In this document: positions 7,407 to 15,181 of the stretch, in pieces
Layout of the letters: every line of letters starts with the position of its first letter
Position numbering within the stretch: the first letter of the stretch is position 1
Source: a virus
Virus record (IMG/VR): IMGVR_UViG_3300047094_001064
Span: 1-64,000 of that record
DNA: 64,000 nucleotides
Direction: 5' to 3' (one strand)
The notes under the pieces: generated by a model
Database searches by the model: none
Told to the model about the DNA's origin: nothing
The model's input: only the letters and a program-made list of their open reading frames with translations
Made by a program: the position numbers and the translations under genes

Positions 7407-7414
7407 TATTTATT
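7407..7414 (-). promoter_or_regulatory. Variant late promoter box for gp26
   Basis: The minus strand reads AATAAATA, one base from TATAAATA, 27 bases upstream of the gp26 ATG and followed by an AAGGAG ribosome site. It overlaps the gp54 stop codon. Confidence 0.4.
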
Positions 7415-8396
7415 ATAGATTTAATGGCGGTAAATTACCAAATGGAGGAAACACTCTACCACCTGTAACACCACCGATTGGTATACGTCTTTTAATACCT
7501 TCTAATACTTGTGTTCCAGCTCTACGTAATTCTGGTGGTAATCTATTCATTAATCCACCAAAAGCACCATAACTACTTTTTACATCTACATTTCTGAAGT
7601 TTGGTTCACCTAATGCAATAGTACCAGAACGATCTAAGAAATAATTTACCCAATATCTAAATGTAAATGTAACGTTAAACGTTGTTATAGTATCAGTATC
7701 AGCATATGCATAGTCAACAACTCCTATTGTCTTAGGGAAACAATCAAATAATTTTACAGCATATGTTACATCATCTCTCTCTGCCTTACTAGCATAACTT
7801 CCTAATTGAAATATGTTTATATCAGATACATAGTTATCATAAAAATTAAAGTTATGAGATTGAGTACTAAACGCAGCTGCTTGCCACGTTTCAAAGTATG
7901 ATCTTTCTCTTAAAAATTTATCACTATAGAATGTTGCTGTTATATCAGCTGATTTATAATCATATGCAATTTTACGAGCTGGACCTGCAGTTTTAACTTC
8001 TAACGTTTGTATATCTCTATCTGGCATAGATATTGCATTACAAAAAGCATTTACTCTTTTAGCATTTGAATTTTGAATAGGTATTAGATCGCTTTGTTTT
8101 TTAAATGTTTGTAATGTTTCTTCTGCACTTAAAGACGGTTCGCTTAAATCATCACCTAAAACAATTGGTTGTGCGCCTTTTGGTAAATAAAACTCTACAT
8201 AAAATCTTGCCTTACGAGCAAATCCTTCTGCCTCATTAACATATGAGTGCATTCTACCCATTGTAGTTTCTTTTTGAGGTCCTTGAGGTCGTCTAAATCT
8301 TTTATCGTTTTCTACATTGTCTAATGAACGATCACGTGGCAATCCTAATCTTACATCAAATCCACCAATACGAACTCCACCTCTTAAAATAGCCAT
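7413..8396 (-). CDS. 54: Baseplate tail-tube initiator gp54
   Basis: This 327-residue protein matches the gp54 group, which caps the baseplate hub together with gp48 and starts tail-tube polymerisation. Recognisable parts are the N-terminal glycine-rich lead, FYVEFYLPKG, the tube-protein-like core CNAISMPDRDIQTLEVKT, then YKSADITATFYSD, and the strand ITTFNVTFTFRYWVNYF, which parallels ITTFDVTFAYRVM in T4 gp54. The C-terminus is proline/glycine-rich. The gene overlaps the preceding stop by one base, so it is coupled to the 183-residue protein. gp26 and gp4 in the same operon and gp48 divergently next door support a hub/tube-junction role. Confidence 0.8.
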   Translation of the reverse strand: MAILRGGVRIGGFDVRLGLPRDRSLDNVENDKRFRRPQGPQKETTMGRMHSYVNEAEGFARKARFYVEFYLPKGAQPIVLGDDLSEPSLSAEETLQTFKKQSDLIPIQNSNAKRVNAFCNAISMPDRDIQTLEVKTAGPARKIAYDYKSADITATFYSDKFLRERSYFETWQAAAFSTQSHNFNFYDNYVSDINIFQLGSYASKAERDDVTYAVKLFDCFPKTIGVVDYAYADTDTITTFNVTFTFRYWVNYFLDRSGTIALGEPNFRNVDVKSSYGAFGGLMNRLPPELRRAGTQVLEGIKRRIPIGGVTGGRVFPPFGNLPPLNL

Positions 8397-8947
8397 TATA
8401 CCATACTCCTTGAAGCATTATAAACACTACCAGCAGGTCTTTTTTGAAACTGTTGTACTGGTAAATAACAAGCAATAGCTGCTTGTGTTAAATCTATTTT
8501 TAAAAAACTAGACCTAACGTGTTTATACAAATATTTTTTAATAGTCGGTTTAATCATAGGAATATTTTTAACTCTTGCCCAGCTAACATCAAATCTAGCA
8601 TCTTTCAATCTAGGACTTGTTGCATATCTTTGCATATTTTCTAATAATCTTAATCTTAATAATGGTGGTAGATAGTGAAAATTTAATCCACTGAATCCAC
8701 CTTTGATAGCTTCCAATGGTAACACTAATGGAAACGTATCGTAATACGGTAAACTTTCTTTATACTTTGGATCATAAAAGAATAAATTTAATAAACCTAG
8801 ATTGGGTCTAGCAGTCAATGTACCTTGTGCCATTAATTTATTAGCACTAATCTTTTGACCAATAGATGATATGGCGTTTTTATACCAACTTGCTGATTTA
8901 GTAGTATCGCCTTGTTTATTAGCTAATTTATCTAGTATTGAAACCAT
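8396..8947 (-). CDS. Conserved virion protein with PYYDTFPLVLPL motif
   Basis: This 183-residue protein has a central FFYDPKYKESLPYYDTFPLV, followed by GGFSGLNFHYLPPLLR and a basic, aromatic C-terminal half. I recognise the 'YDPK..dtLPYYD.FPLVlPl' signature from T4-like and jumbo phages, where it occurs in a protein of the tail/head-completion gene cluster, but I cannot name its role with certainty. It lies between gp4 and gp54 and is coupled to gp54. The late box is six bases before the ATG with no Shine-Dalgarno. Confidence 0.6.
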   Translation of the reverse strand: MVSILDKLANKQGDTTKSASWYKNAISSIGQKISANKLMAQGTLTARPNLGLLNLFFYDPKYKESLPYYDTFPLVLPLEAIKGGFSGLNFHYLPPLLRLRLLENMQRYATSPRLKDARFDVSWARVKNIPMIKPTIKKYLYKHVRSSFLKIDLTQAAIACYLPVQQFQKRPAGSVYNASRSMV

Positions 8948-8953
8948 TTACTA

Positions 8954-8961
8954 TATTTATA
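8954..8961 (-). promoter_or_regulatory. Late promoter box before the PYYD-motif gene
   Basis: TATAAATA on the minus strand between the gp4 stop and the next ATG (8947), leaving six bases. The predicted start site coincides with the start codon. Confidence 0.6.
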
Positions 8962-9396
8962 TTAACTATAGACACCTATGTCTTTTTCAGTAAAGATTTT
9001 AAACTCTAAATCGTTACCTTCACAGTACACTTTAGCGGCTTGCCATTTAGCTTGATTCTTAATATATTCTAATTGTTCACGCATAAAAGAACGTCCTTGT
9101 TTCTTTGGTTTCTTAGGTGGAAAGCATTGGCGATATGGTTTTATTTCAACCATAAATTTTTTACCTGTTTTTAACTTGAATATAAAATCTGGATAGTATC
9201 TGTGAATGCGGTAATCAATAGGTGAACGATAGATAATAGGTATTTCTTCACTAGCCCAAAACTCAATAGCATCATTTTTATCCAAATACACCATCATGCG
9301 CCTTTCCAATAGTGAACGATAAACTATTCTATTAGGATCACCAGCGTACTTTTTAGGGTGTGTAGGTTTGTAAATTCCTTTATAACTTGTTCTCAT
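8962..9396 (-). CDS. 4: Head completion protein gp4 (TnsA/PD-(D/E)xK-like fold)
   Basis: This 144-residue protein matches T4 gp4 (also called 50/65): KKYAGDPNRIVYRSLLERR parallels KYRGDPKKITYRSNWEKFF in T4, followed by IEFWASEEIPIIY, HRYYPDF and FMVEIKP. E31, D70 and E84-x-K86 form a PD-(D/E)xK-type nuclease site like that of the TnsA N-terminal domain. In T4 the protein acts at the end of packaging, on filled heads before tail attachment. A divergent promoter region separates it from gp48. A variant late box (CATAAATA, 9430-9437) lies 33 bases upstream. Confidence 0.85.
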   Translation of the reverse strand: MRTSYKGIYKPTHPKKYAGDPNRIVYRSLLERRMMVYLDKNDAIEFWASEEIPIIYRSPIDYRIHRYYPDFIFKLKTGKKFMVEIKPYRQCFPPKKPKKQGRSFMREQLEYIKNQAKWQAAKVYCEGNDLEFKIFTEKDIGVYS

Positions 9397-9402
9397 ATCA
9401 CA

Positions 9403-9410
9403 TATAAATA
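9403..9410 (+). promoter_or_regulatory. Late promoter box for gp48 operon
   Basis: TATAAATA, 24 bases before the gp48 ATG. It drives the gp48-gp53-gp27-like run rightward. Confidence 0.65.
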
Positions 9411-9429
9411 TTACTATTAATCATATAAC

Positions 9430-9437
9430 TATTTATG
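9430..9437 (-). promoter_or_regulatory. Variant late promoter box for gp4 operon
   Basis: The minus strand reads CATAAATA, one base from the late consensus, and overlaps the gp48 start codon. It lies 33 bases upstream of the gp4 ATG and would drive the leftward hub operon. Confidence 0.4.
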
Positions 9438-10637
9438 GCACTATCAAAGGTAGCAAATTTAATTCAAAAGAATTTAGGTAATTTAACAGGTGGAGGTCTG
9501 GCTGGTATTGGCGCTGGATTAGTAGGAGGATTATTAGATGGTGCAAAGAATAGTGTACAGACAAATGCCGCTGCTGCTAAAATATTAAACAAATCACCTT
9601 TAGAAATAGACGATACAAGTCCTGTGTCGCATATGAAAGAAAATCCATATAACTATGGTACAGTGTATTATCCATCTGATATACAAAATTTAGGTACAGG
9701 TCATTATATGCTATTTGATGTTATAGTTAATGATCATACGACATATCAAAATGCATCATTTAAAAATAATAAAATAAGTCCTAACAAAGTTACGAATAGA
9801 GTTTTAGGTCAAGATATAGACGCAGCAGCTGTAGGTGGAACATTTTCTGGTTCAACAGTTAAACAAAAAGGTTTTACAGGTAGAGTTGCTACATTAAAAG
9901 AAAATGGATTAGAACAAAGTAGAATTACAACTTTATCATCAGGAATTCAAAAAGGTAAAGGTGCAGGTGTAGGAGCAACACATAATAGAGTAACAGATAC
10001 GATTGTACTATATACTCCTAAAGATTTAAAAACAACTTATCTTGTGAATCACGAAGGTGCTGAAACAGGAATGTTAGGTGATTTAGCAGGAATAGATTTT
10101 ACATCACCAAGTGATATTGCAGGAAGATTAAAAGAAATTCCAACAAGATTTTTAACTGAAGTTGCTGCTATGGGATTAGCAATTATACCAGGTGCTGGTG
10201 ATTTAAAAGCGGCAATGACACGTACTACTGGTAGAGCATTTAATAACAATTTAGAAATGGTATTTAAAGGTGTACCAATGAGAGAATTTTCTTATGAATT
10301 TGAATTTGCACCACGTAATAGAAAAGAATTAGATAGTGCACAAAAGATTATTAACTTATTTAAATTTCATATGCATCCAGAATTAGGTAGTGGTAATGAT
10401 TTTATAACACCATCTGAATTTCAAATAACATATATGTATATGCAAAATAGAAATTCATATATTCCTAGAATCAGCAGATGCGTATGTACTTCATTAGAAT
10501 TATCACACGGAGCAGAAGGCGTATTCAGTACTTTTGCTGGTGATGAATTAGGCGCAGCACCCATATACACAAAAATGTTATTAAAATTTAGTGAAACAGA
10601 AATTATGACTAAGAAAACTATTGCTGAAGGATTTTAA
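9435..10637 (+). CDS. 48: Baseplate tail-tube cap gp48
   Basis: This 400-residue protein has a glycine/alanine-rich N-terminus (about residues 14-35), then YNYGTVYYPSDIQNLGTGHY, and a C-terminal domain with MREFSYEFEFAPRNRKELDS, IINLFKFHMHPE and a final LLKFSETEIMTK. The 'F.F.PRN.kE...i..I...Fk.hm' segment and the closing 'l...F.E' strand are the tube-fold features shared by gp48, gp54 and gp19. gp48 sits on the hub under the tail tube. Stop and next start share bases (TAATG), so it is coupled to gp53. A glycine-rich signal-like N-terminus is normal for this family. Confidence 0.8.
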   Translation: MALSKVANLIQKNLGNLTGGGLAGIGAGLVGGLLDGAKNSVQTNAAAAKILNKSPLEIDDTSPVSHMKENPYNYGTVYYPSDIQNLGTGHYMLFDVIVNDHTTYQNASFKNNKISPNKVTNRVLGQDIDAAAVGGTFSGSTVKQKGFTGRVATLKENGLEQSRITTLSSGIQKGKGAGVGATHNRVTDTIVLYTPKDLKTTYLVNHEGAETGMLGDLAGIDFTSPSDIAGRLKEIPTRFLTEVAAMGLAIIPGAGDLKAAMTRTTGRAFNNNLEMVFKGVPMREFSYEFEFAPRNRKELDSAQKIINLFKFHMHPELGSGNDFITPSEFQITYMYMQNRNSYIPRISRCVCTSLELSHGAEGVFSTFAGDELGAAPIYTKMLLKFSETEIMTKKTIAEGF

Positions 10638-11170
10638 TGTATTTCTCATATTTTCCAAAAGGTTTATACGATTTAAAAGGTGATGGTAATTATAAACTAG
10701 TCACTGATTTATTAAAACGTGTAAAGGTTAGATCAAAAGTTTTAAACGAAGCTAGTTTATATGATTTATACGATATACCAGAAGGCGAGACACCTGAAAT
10801 GACAGCATTCAAACATTTTGGAAGTACTGCATATCACTGGATTATATTAATGACAAATAATATTACAGATCGTTATTATGGCTGGCCATTGACAACAGAA
10901 CAATTTGATACCTATGTTGCTGATAAGTACACAAATCCTAACGGCATACATCATTACGAAATTACACAACTTAGCGGCAATACAACAACATCAGGTCCAA
11001 GTGACTACAGTATGAAAATTGAAGTAAATTCCACAACACCTAACGCTGTTGCTGTGACTAATAGAGAATATGAGGAAAGATTACAAGACGAAAAAAGACA
11101 AATCAAATTATTAAATGTTGCTTACTTACCTGTATTATTAGAAGAATTTGAAAACTTGATGGTTGAATAA
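10637..11170 (+). CDS. 53: Baseplate wedge protein gp53
   Basis: This 177-residue protein shows the gp53 pattern: MYFSYFPKGLYD at the start, then an unusually diagnostic stretch FKHFGSTAYHWIILMTNNI-TDRYYGWPLT, parallel to 'YGNPQLYWVLLMCNDNYDPYYGW' in T4. The C-terminus (YEERLQDEKRQIKLLNVAYL) matches the gp53 'YE..LNEEKR.IK' helix. gp53 joins neighbouring wedges around the hub (LysM-like fold in T4). Coupled by TAATG to both neighbours. Confidence 0.88.
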   Translation: MYFSYFPKGLYDLKGDGNYKLVTDLLKRVKVRSKVLNEASLYDLYDIPEGETPEMTAFKHFGSTAYHWIILMTNNITDRYYGWPLTTEQFDTYVADKYTNPNGIHHYEITQLSGNTTTSGPSDYSMKIEVNSTTPNAVAVTNREYEERLQDEKRQIKLLNVAYLPVLLEEFENLMVE

Positions 11171-12654
11171 TGAGTACCATATATGATACACTGGACGCAA
11201 GTACCTTAAGAAAACCTGGTGCGTTTTCATTAACAGATATAAATTTAGTATCCTATTCTAGCGCAAAAGGCGATACTGAACCTAAAAGAATTTCAATTGA
11301 GACTATGGTCGTAGATTTAAATATCTATGAAAGCATATTCAATAAATGTTTATCCGGTAATCTATTGGTTGTTGACTCTAACAATGTAGTTGGAAATATG
11401 CCATTGACTGGCTATGAACGTTTAGAATTTAAATTCTTTACACCATCAAGCTCCAAGGGTTATGATTTTTCAGTTAAATCAGGTAACCCAATGTACATAT
11501 ACAAAATCAGCAAGAGACAAGCTATTAATCCTAGAACGCAAATGTATATATTACATTTTTGTAGTAAAGAATTAATGACGAATGAGGAAGTAAAAGTACA
11601 AAATGCACAGACTGATACCTATACGAATATGGTAGCTAATATTGTTACAAATTCAGATTTTTTAAATACTGCTAAAAATATATATGTAGAACCTTCACAA
11701 GGATTACACACAGAAGTGTTTGGTAGTGATAGACCTTTTGACGCAATAGAACATTTATCACTTAAAACAATTAGTTCAAAGTATAATAACGCTGGTTATC
11801 ATTTTTACGAAACTTCTGATGGATTCTTTTATCGCTCATTAGAAAGTATGTTAGCTGTTGAATCAAATACAGCAAGACCCGTACTTGCAAAGTTTAGACC
11901 TAAACCAGCCAATATACGTGACGGTGGTAATAAGGATATAAAGAACGAAATGCAAATCGCTATTAAGTTTAAAATCGTAGATCAATTTGATACATTGAAA
12001 AATTTAAGAAATGGCGTATATGCAAGTAAACTCATTACACACGATGCAACCTATAAACAGTTTAAAGTACACGATTTTGATTATAATACAGAATATGAAC
12101 AATCAATGCACACTGAACCAGGTAAAGATGGTATACGTACAGACAATACAGGAATACTGCCGTTGTTTAATAAAGAAGGTAAATTCCTTTCTTCACAATA
12201 CAATACAAGCAGAATGTTTGCATCGAGTACACAGAAAATACACGATAACACAGAACTTCCAAATCCAAGAGACTATTTACAAAAACGATTATCACAGCGC
12301 CTTGCGTTTACATCTTTTAAATTAGAAATTACAGTACCAGGATTTACCGGATTAACAGCAGGAGATTTAATTACTTTTGAAATGCCATCGTTTCAACCTT
12401 ATGGCGAAGGCAATCCACGTGATAATGACCCTTATATGAGTGGCCGTTATTTAATTACTTCTATACGTCATCAATTAAATCGTAAACAAAATAAACACAT
12501 AATGATTTTAGAGTGTATGAAAGACAGTGTAAGAAAACCTTATCCTGAAGAAAATGTAGATACATTCACAGGTAAAGAAAAAGAACGTAGAGGTATAATC
12601 AATATATACGAATTGGATAAAAATACAACAAACGCATTAAACAACTTTTTTTAA
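11170..12654 (+). CDS. Baseplate hub protein, gp27-like
   Basis: This 494-residue protein begins with a 'SLTDINLVSYSS...ISIETMVVDLNIYESIF' strand set, followed by LSGNLLVVDSNNVVGNMPL, typical of the first tube-like domain of hub proteins. It ends with a GLTAGDLITFEMPSFQPYGE, SGRYLITSIRHQLNR segment, comparable to the gp27 'l.pG.ki.f......yYVDeviHelsn' domain. It is about 100 residues longer than T4 gp27. Its place between gp53 and the OB-fold spike matches the hub position, since gp27 trimers form the collar on the gp5 spike. The name is by context plus fold-level resemblance, so I leave the symbol empty. Confidence 0.65.
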   Translation: MSTIYDTLDASTLRKPGAFSLTDINLVSYSSAKGDTEPKRISIETMVVDLNIYESIFNKCLSGNLLVVDSNNVVGNMPLTGYERLEFKFFTPSSSKGYDFSVKSGNPMYIYKISKRQAINPRTQMYILHFCSKELMTNEEVKVQNAQTDTYTNMVANIVTNSDFLNTAKNIYVEPSQGLHTEVFGSDRPFDAIEHLSLKTISSKYNNAGYHFYETSDGFFYRSLESMLAVESNTARPVLAKFRPKPANIRDGGNKDIKNEMQIAIKFKIVDQFDTLKNLRNGVYASKLITHDATYKQFKVHDFDYNTEYEQSMHTEPGKDGIRTDNTGILPLFNKEGKFLSSQYNTSRMFASSTQKIHDNTELPNPRDYLQKRLSQRLAFTSFKLEITVPGFTGLTAGDLITFEMPSFQPYGEGNPRDNDPYMSGRYLITSIRHQLNRKQNKHIMILECMKDSVRKPYPEENVDTFTGKEKERRGIINIYELDKNTTNALNNFF

Positions 12655-12662
12655 CCGCAGAG

Positions 12663-12673
12663 ACGCTCGCTAA
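12663..12673 (+). repeat. Left arm of 11-bp inverted repeat
   Basis: ACGCTCGCTAA here is the exact reverse complement of TTAGCGAGCGT at 13066-13076. The two arms flank the GC-richer insert. The sequence is GC-rich in an AT-rich genome, which makes a chance match less likely. Confidence 0.6.
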
Positions 12674-12770
12674 GACGGCCGGCTAACGGCTGAAAAATAT
12701 GAGAATATATATACGGCCTATACAGCTACGGTGCCTAAATATACATAACAACTGATAGAGGAGTAAATCA

Positions 12771-12866
12771 ATGATTAATGAACTAAACTTTACAGGTTTC
12801 AAAGAAGCCTTGAGAAATATAAAGAAATGGCTCACTGCCAGAAAATGTAAGTGTAAACAAAAATGA
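12771..12866 (+). CDS. 31-residue basic mini-protein
   Basis: ATG at 12771 is preceded by GAGGAG (12758-12763) at ideal spacing. The product MINELNFTGFKEALRNIKKW continues to a basic tail with two cysteines (KCKCKQK). Its TGA overlaps the ATG of the next frame (ATGA). I recognise no family. The strong ribosome site and coupled overlap are the only support. Confidence 0.45.
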   Translation: MINELNFTGFKEALRNIKKWLTARKCKCKQK

Positions 12867-13000
12867 ATGAAAAAAAGACATTATCGGAACAGCTGAAAGA
12901 ACTCTATGTTAAATGCCGTCTTGCGACCTTTACGAACAGTGAATACTGGCTTTATGTATGTATTATATTGTTTTGTTTATGGTATTTAAAGGCCGCGTGA
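12863..13000 (+). CDS. 45-residue single-pass membrane mini-protein
   Basis: The frame starts at 12863 with an ATGA overlap to the upstream mini-gene. It encodes a charged N-terminus (NEKKTLSEQLKELYVKCR) and a hydrophobic helix with aromatic residues (YWLYVCIILFCLWYL) near the C-terminus. The topology suggests a small inner-membrane protein. Function unknown; T4 has the small repEA/repEB products in the same place between gp5 and later wedge genes, but I see no similarity. Confidence 0.45.
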   Translation: MNEKKTLSEQLKELYVKCRLATFTNSEYWLYVCIILFCLWYLKAA

Positions 13001-13016
13001 GTTTGCGTAGAATAGG

Positions 13017-13024
13017 AATAAATA
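13017..13024 (+). promoter_or_regulatory. Variant late promoter box before gp5-like gene
   Basis: AATAAATA, one base from the late consensus, 63 bases upstream of the spike ATG. It offers a plausible separate late start for the spike gene behind the insert. Confidence 0.35.
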
Positions 13025-13065
13025 GATGTTTATGACGTATGCCGTTGTGTTATTATCGTTCGGCT

Positions 13066-13076
13066 TTAGCGAGCGT
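13066..13076 (+). repeat. Right arm of 11-bp inverted repeat
   Basis: TTAGCGAGCGT, the reverse complement of 12663-12673, ending 11 bases before the spike-gene ATG. Confidence 0.6.
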
Positions 13077-13087
13077 TCGGAGAGAAT

Positions 13088-13960
13088 ATGAATGAAAATT
13101 TTTTAGGCCAAAACGGCTTTATATGGTTTGTCGGTGTTGTAGAAGATCGGCAAGATCCATTACGTATCGGCCGTGTGCGTGTAAGAGTGCTTGGTGTACA
13201 TACGGAGAATAAACAAATATTGCCGACTGAGAATTTGCCTTGGGCGACTATTGTGTTGCCGGTGATCTCTAGCGGCATTAGTGGATTTGGTTGGTCAAAG
13301 CCGTTTTTGGTTGAGGGCAGTTGGGTGATGGGTTATTTCCGTGATGGAATGGGAAAACAGGAACCGGTGGTGCTTGGCAGTTTACCTGGTTATACAATTG
13401 CATATGGTGATCCAAAGATTGGCTTTAGCGATCCTAGACCACGTGAGGATAATGAAGAGCTTTCCGTTTATCCTTTATATACAAACGAATCTGATGTTTC
13501 ACGTATAGCGGTGGGTGATGAAGAAAAGCCGCATCCGAGCCGAGCCGTTATGCAGGCTGCACGTGTAACCGGTATAACAAGTGTCAATACAACTTGGGAT
13601 CAACCAGCCATACCCGGCATATCATCTTATCCATACAATAACACATATGAAACAGAAGCTGGCCATACATTTACATTTGACGACACACCCGGCAATGAAC
13701 ACGTAACTCTAAGATCAAACACTGGCTCATATATCACAATGGATAGCAATGGCAATGTGATCTCATATACTAAGAATAACAGCTATAGCATTACAGAAAA
13801 CAATAGTCATATATACATACAAGGTGAATGGAATGTAACAGCGAATGGAAATCTAAACATACATAGCAATAACAATTTAAATCTATTTGCAGCCGGGAAT
13901 ATGAATTTAACTGCCGGTGGCGCAGTGGCCATCAGTGGCGCAACAATTGATCTGAACTAA
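13088..13960 (+). CDS. 5: Central baseplate spike, gp5-like without lysozyme
   Basis: This 290-residue protein starts with a clear gp5 OB-fold domain: WFVGVVEDRQDPLRIGRVRV, LPTENLPWATIVLPV, GWSKPFLVEGSWVMGYF and PVVLGSLPGY (residues about 12-100). The C-terminal third is a repetitive beta-prism/needle (GNEHVTLRSNTGSYITMDS, then NLNIHSNNNLNLFAAGNMNL, ending ISGATIDLN), the membrane-piercing spike. The T4 lysozyme domain that lies between them is absent; T4 gp5 is 575 residues. A GGAGAGA site precedes the ATG. The first half is GC-richer (about 47% in 13201-13320 by hand count) than the needle part (about 32% in 13741-13860). Confidence 0.85.
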   Translation: MNENFLGQNGFIWFVGVVEDRQDPLRIGRVRVRVLGVHTENKQILPTENLPWATIVLPVISSGISGFGWSKPFLVEGSWVMGYFRDGMGKQEPVVLGSLPGYTIAYGDPKIGFSDPRPREDNEELSVYPLYTNESDVSRIAVGDEEKPHPSRAVMQAARVTGITSVNTTWDQPAIPGISSYPYNNTYETEAGHTFTFDDTPGNEHVTLRSNTGSYITMDSNGNVISYTKNNSYSITENNSHIYIQGEWNVTANGNLNIHSNNNLNLFAAGNMNLTAGGAVAISGATIDLN

Positions 13961-14122
13961 CGAAGTATACCAAAGCCGGCCGGCCATATAATTTAAAAGC
14001 CAAGCAGTAAACTATAATGACTCAATAACGGTATCCATTATATAACGGCTTCGTATATAAGGTGGGTGGGGGCAAATCTATAGAGCTTTATGTAGTATCT
14101 TTAGTTGTAAAAATTTTTTCGA
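13961..14122 (+). other. Convergent intergenic region with G-rich tract
   Basis: This lies between the stops of the rightward spike gene and the leftward oxygenase gene. It contains GGCCGGCC (a palindrome) and the tract GGTGGGTGGGGG (14061-14072), unusual in this DNA. I see no hairpin with a U tract good enough to call a terminator and no coding frame of note. Confidence 0.4.
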
Positions 14123-14704
14123 CTATTTTTTTTCTTCGTATATCGTGTCAAATGCTATTGTGATTCTTTCACTGTCACACGGCTTTGTATAATGATTGAT
14201 ATAACTAGAGAACAATACAAGTAAACCATTCTCTGGTTGTAGTATCATTTCTTTTCGTGTATAGTTGTTTTCTACGTTATATTTACAATCTACCATACGA
14301 TATATGTTCAATGGATTTTCAAGTATTAATGGACTTGTTTTATCATTTACAACAGGATAATAGACTCCACTGATTACAGATAGTTCGTGGCGATGTGGAA
14401 GTATCATACCATTGGATTGCGTGATATTAAACCAAGATGATGATATACTTACTTTTGGTATACCTATTGTGGAACAATACTCATATACTTTGTTTTGCAA
14501 TACTGTTCCGGTAGAAATAAAGTTTGTTTCATTTAACAATGTTTCAGTATTGTCAAAGTAACTTGTTATGCCATTATGTACTAATGGTTCTGATGTATTG
14601 ATTTTTTTATAATTGCGTAGATTGGTTACAAGGGTTTCGTTGTTTATTTCATCGGCTGTTATATTATATAAACCAATGGGTATACTAAATCCAGGAACGA
14701 CCAT
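14123..14704 (-). CDS. Putative 2OG-Fe(II) oxygenase (2OG-FeII_Oxy_5 type)
   Basis: This 193-residue protein matches the phage-borne 2OG-Fe(II) oxygenase family PF13759: SSSWFNITQSNGMILPHRHE, then ISGVYYPV, a SPLILENP loop, a glycine-led strand NGLLVLFSSYINHYTKP, and SERITIAFD. H104 and/or H106 with H171 are the likely iron ligands, and R180 the 2-oxoglutarate-binding arginine. These enzymes hydroxylate proteins or small molecules; the phage substrate is unknown. It is last in the leftward accessory operon, nine bases after the nuclease stop, and has no obvious Shine-Dalgarno. Confidence 0.78.
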   Translation of the reverse strand: MVVPGFSIPIGLYNITADEINNETLVTNLRNYKKINTSEPLVHNGITSYFDNTETLLNETNFISTGTVLQNKVYEYCSTIGIPKVSISSSWFNITQSNGMILPHRHELSVISGVYYPVVNDKTSPLILENPLNIYRMVDCKYNVENNYTRKEMILQPENGLLVLFSSYINHYTKPCDSERITIAFDTIYEEKK

Positions 14705-14713
14705 AATTAGATT

Positions 14714-15145
14714 TTAGTTACACCACGACTCTTTTGCAAGACCGTAATACTCTCGTGCGTATCCATTTTGTATTAATAATACACGTAACGATTTACCATC
14801 TATTAATACATCACCTAATACACGTCCACCAAACTTATCCCAATCAGATATGGCGATTTGTATTTTCTTGCCGTTAGCAATTGTTTTCTTTGTAAATTCA
14901 GATGCGGCTAGACCTTTAGCGTTTTCAGATTCACATTTAGCACGAAATCCTTTTTCTGGCGTATCCACACCATAGACACGAATCAGTAATTCTTTTTTAA
15001 GTGGATCGGGTAGAAACTTCGCTTCAAAACCTACAGTATCACCATCTAATACTCTTGTTAATTTATAATCATATACTTTCATTTCTACTTGCTTCGCCAG
15101 CGCCAAAGAGGGTAGAAACATACATAACAATAATAATATTTTCAT
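14714..15145 (-). CDS. Secreted staphylococcal-nuclease-like endonuclease
   Basis: This 143-residue protein has a clean signal peptide (MKILLLLCMFLPSLALA, cleavage after A17) and a complete SNase domain. The catalytic set is present: D34 and D36 in LDGDT, R56 in IRVYGVD, D61, T62 and E64 in DTPE, and R108 in KFGGRVLGDV; the family ends with LIQNGYAREYYG. SNase enzymes hydrolyse DNA and RNA with calcium. Export to the periplasm suggests degradation of extracellular or competing phage DNA, or nutrient scavenging, which is inference. A near-perfect sigma70 promoter lies seven bases before the ATG. Confidence 0.85.
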   Translation of the reverse strand: MKILLLLCMFLPSLALAKQVEMKVYDYKLTRVLDGDTVGFEAKFLPDPLKKELLIRVYGVDTPEKGFRAKCESENAKGLAASEFTKKTIANGKKIQIAISDWDKFGGRVLGDVLIDGKSLRVLLIQNGYAREYYGLAKESWCN

Positions 15146-15152
15146 ATGTTCT

Positions 15153-15181
15153 AATATATCATCATTTAATCATTTTGTCAA
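15153..15181 (-). promoter_or_regulatory. Consensus sigma70-like promoter for the nuclease gene
   Basis: The minus strand reads TTGACA (15181-15176), 17 bases, then TATATT (15158-15153). Only seven bases separate the -10 box from the nuclease ATG, so the transcript would begin at or next to the start codon. The -35 box overlaps the stop codon of the small gene upstream. A host-type promoter implies early expression, apart from the late operons. Confidence 0.65.

Larger units (their letters stand above)
12655..13087 (+). other. GC-richer 0.43-kb insert with mini-genes between hub and spike genes
   Basis: This stretch separates gp27-like and gp5-like genes. It is visibly richer in G+C than its surroundings (for example GACGGCCGGCTAACGGCTG near 12674) and is bounded by an 11-bp inverted repeat, 12663-12673 and 13066-13076. 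Inside are two coupled mini-genes (12771-12866 and 12863-13000) and a 21-codon frame (13026-13091) overlapping the spike start. A six-pair hairpin (12676-12692) lies at its left end, followed by A rather than T residues, so it is not a convincing terminator. Confidence 0.5.

Noticed and set aside
12676-12692. Hairpin CGGCCG...CGGCTG after the hub gene as a terminator
   Set aside because: One G-T pair and no T tract on either strand; it may be structural but is not a convincing terminator.
12699-12755. 18-codon frame in the insert upstream of the mini-genes
   Set aside because: Too short and without a ribosome site to support.
13974-13984. GGCCGGCC palindrome as a cloning scar or att site
   Set aside because: An eight-base palindrome alone is insufficient, no integrase is present and the neighbours are ordinary phage genes.
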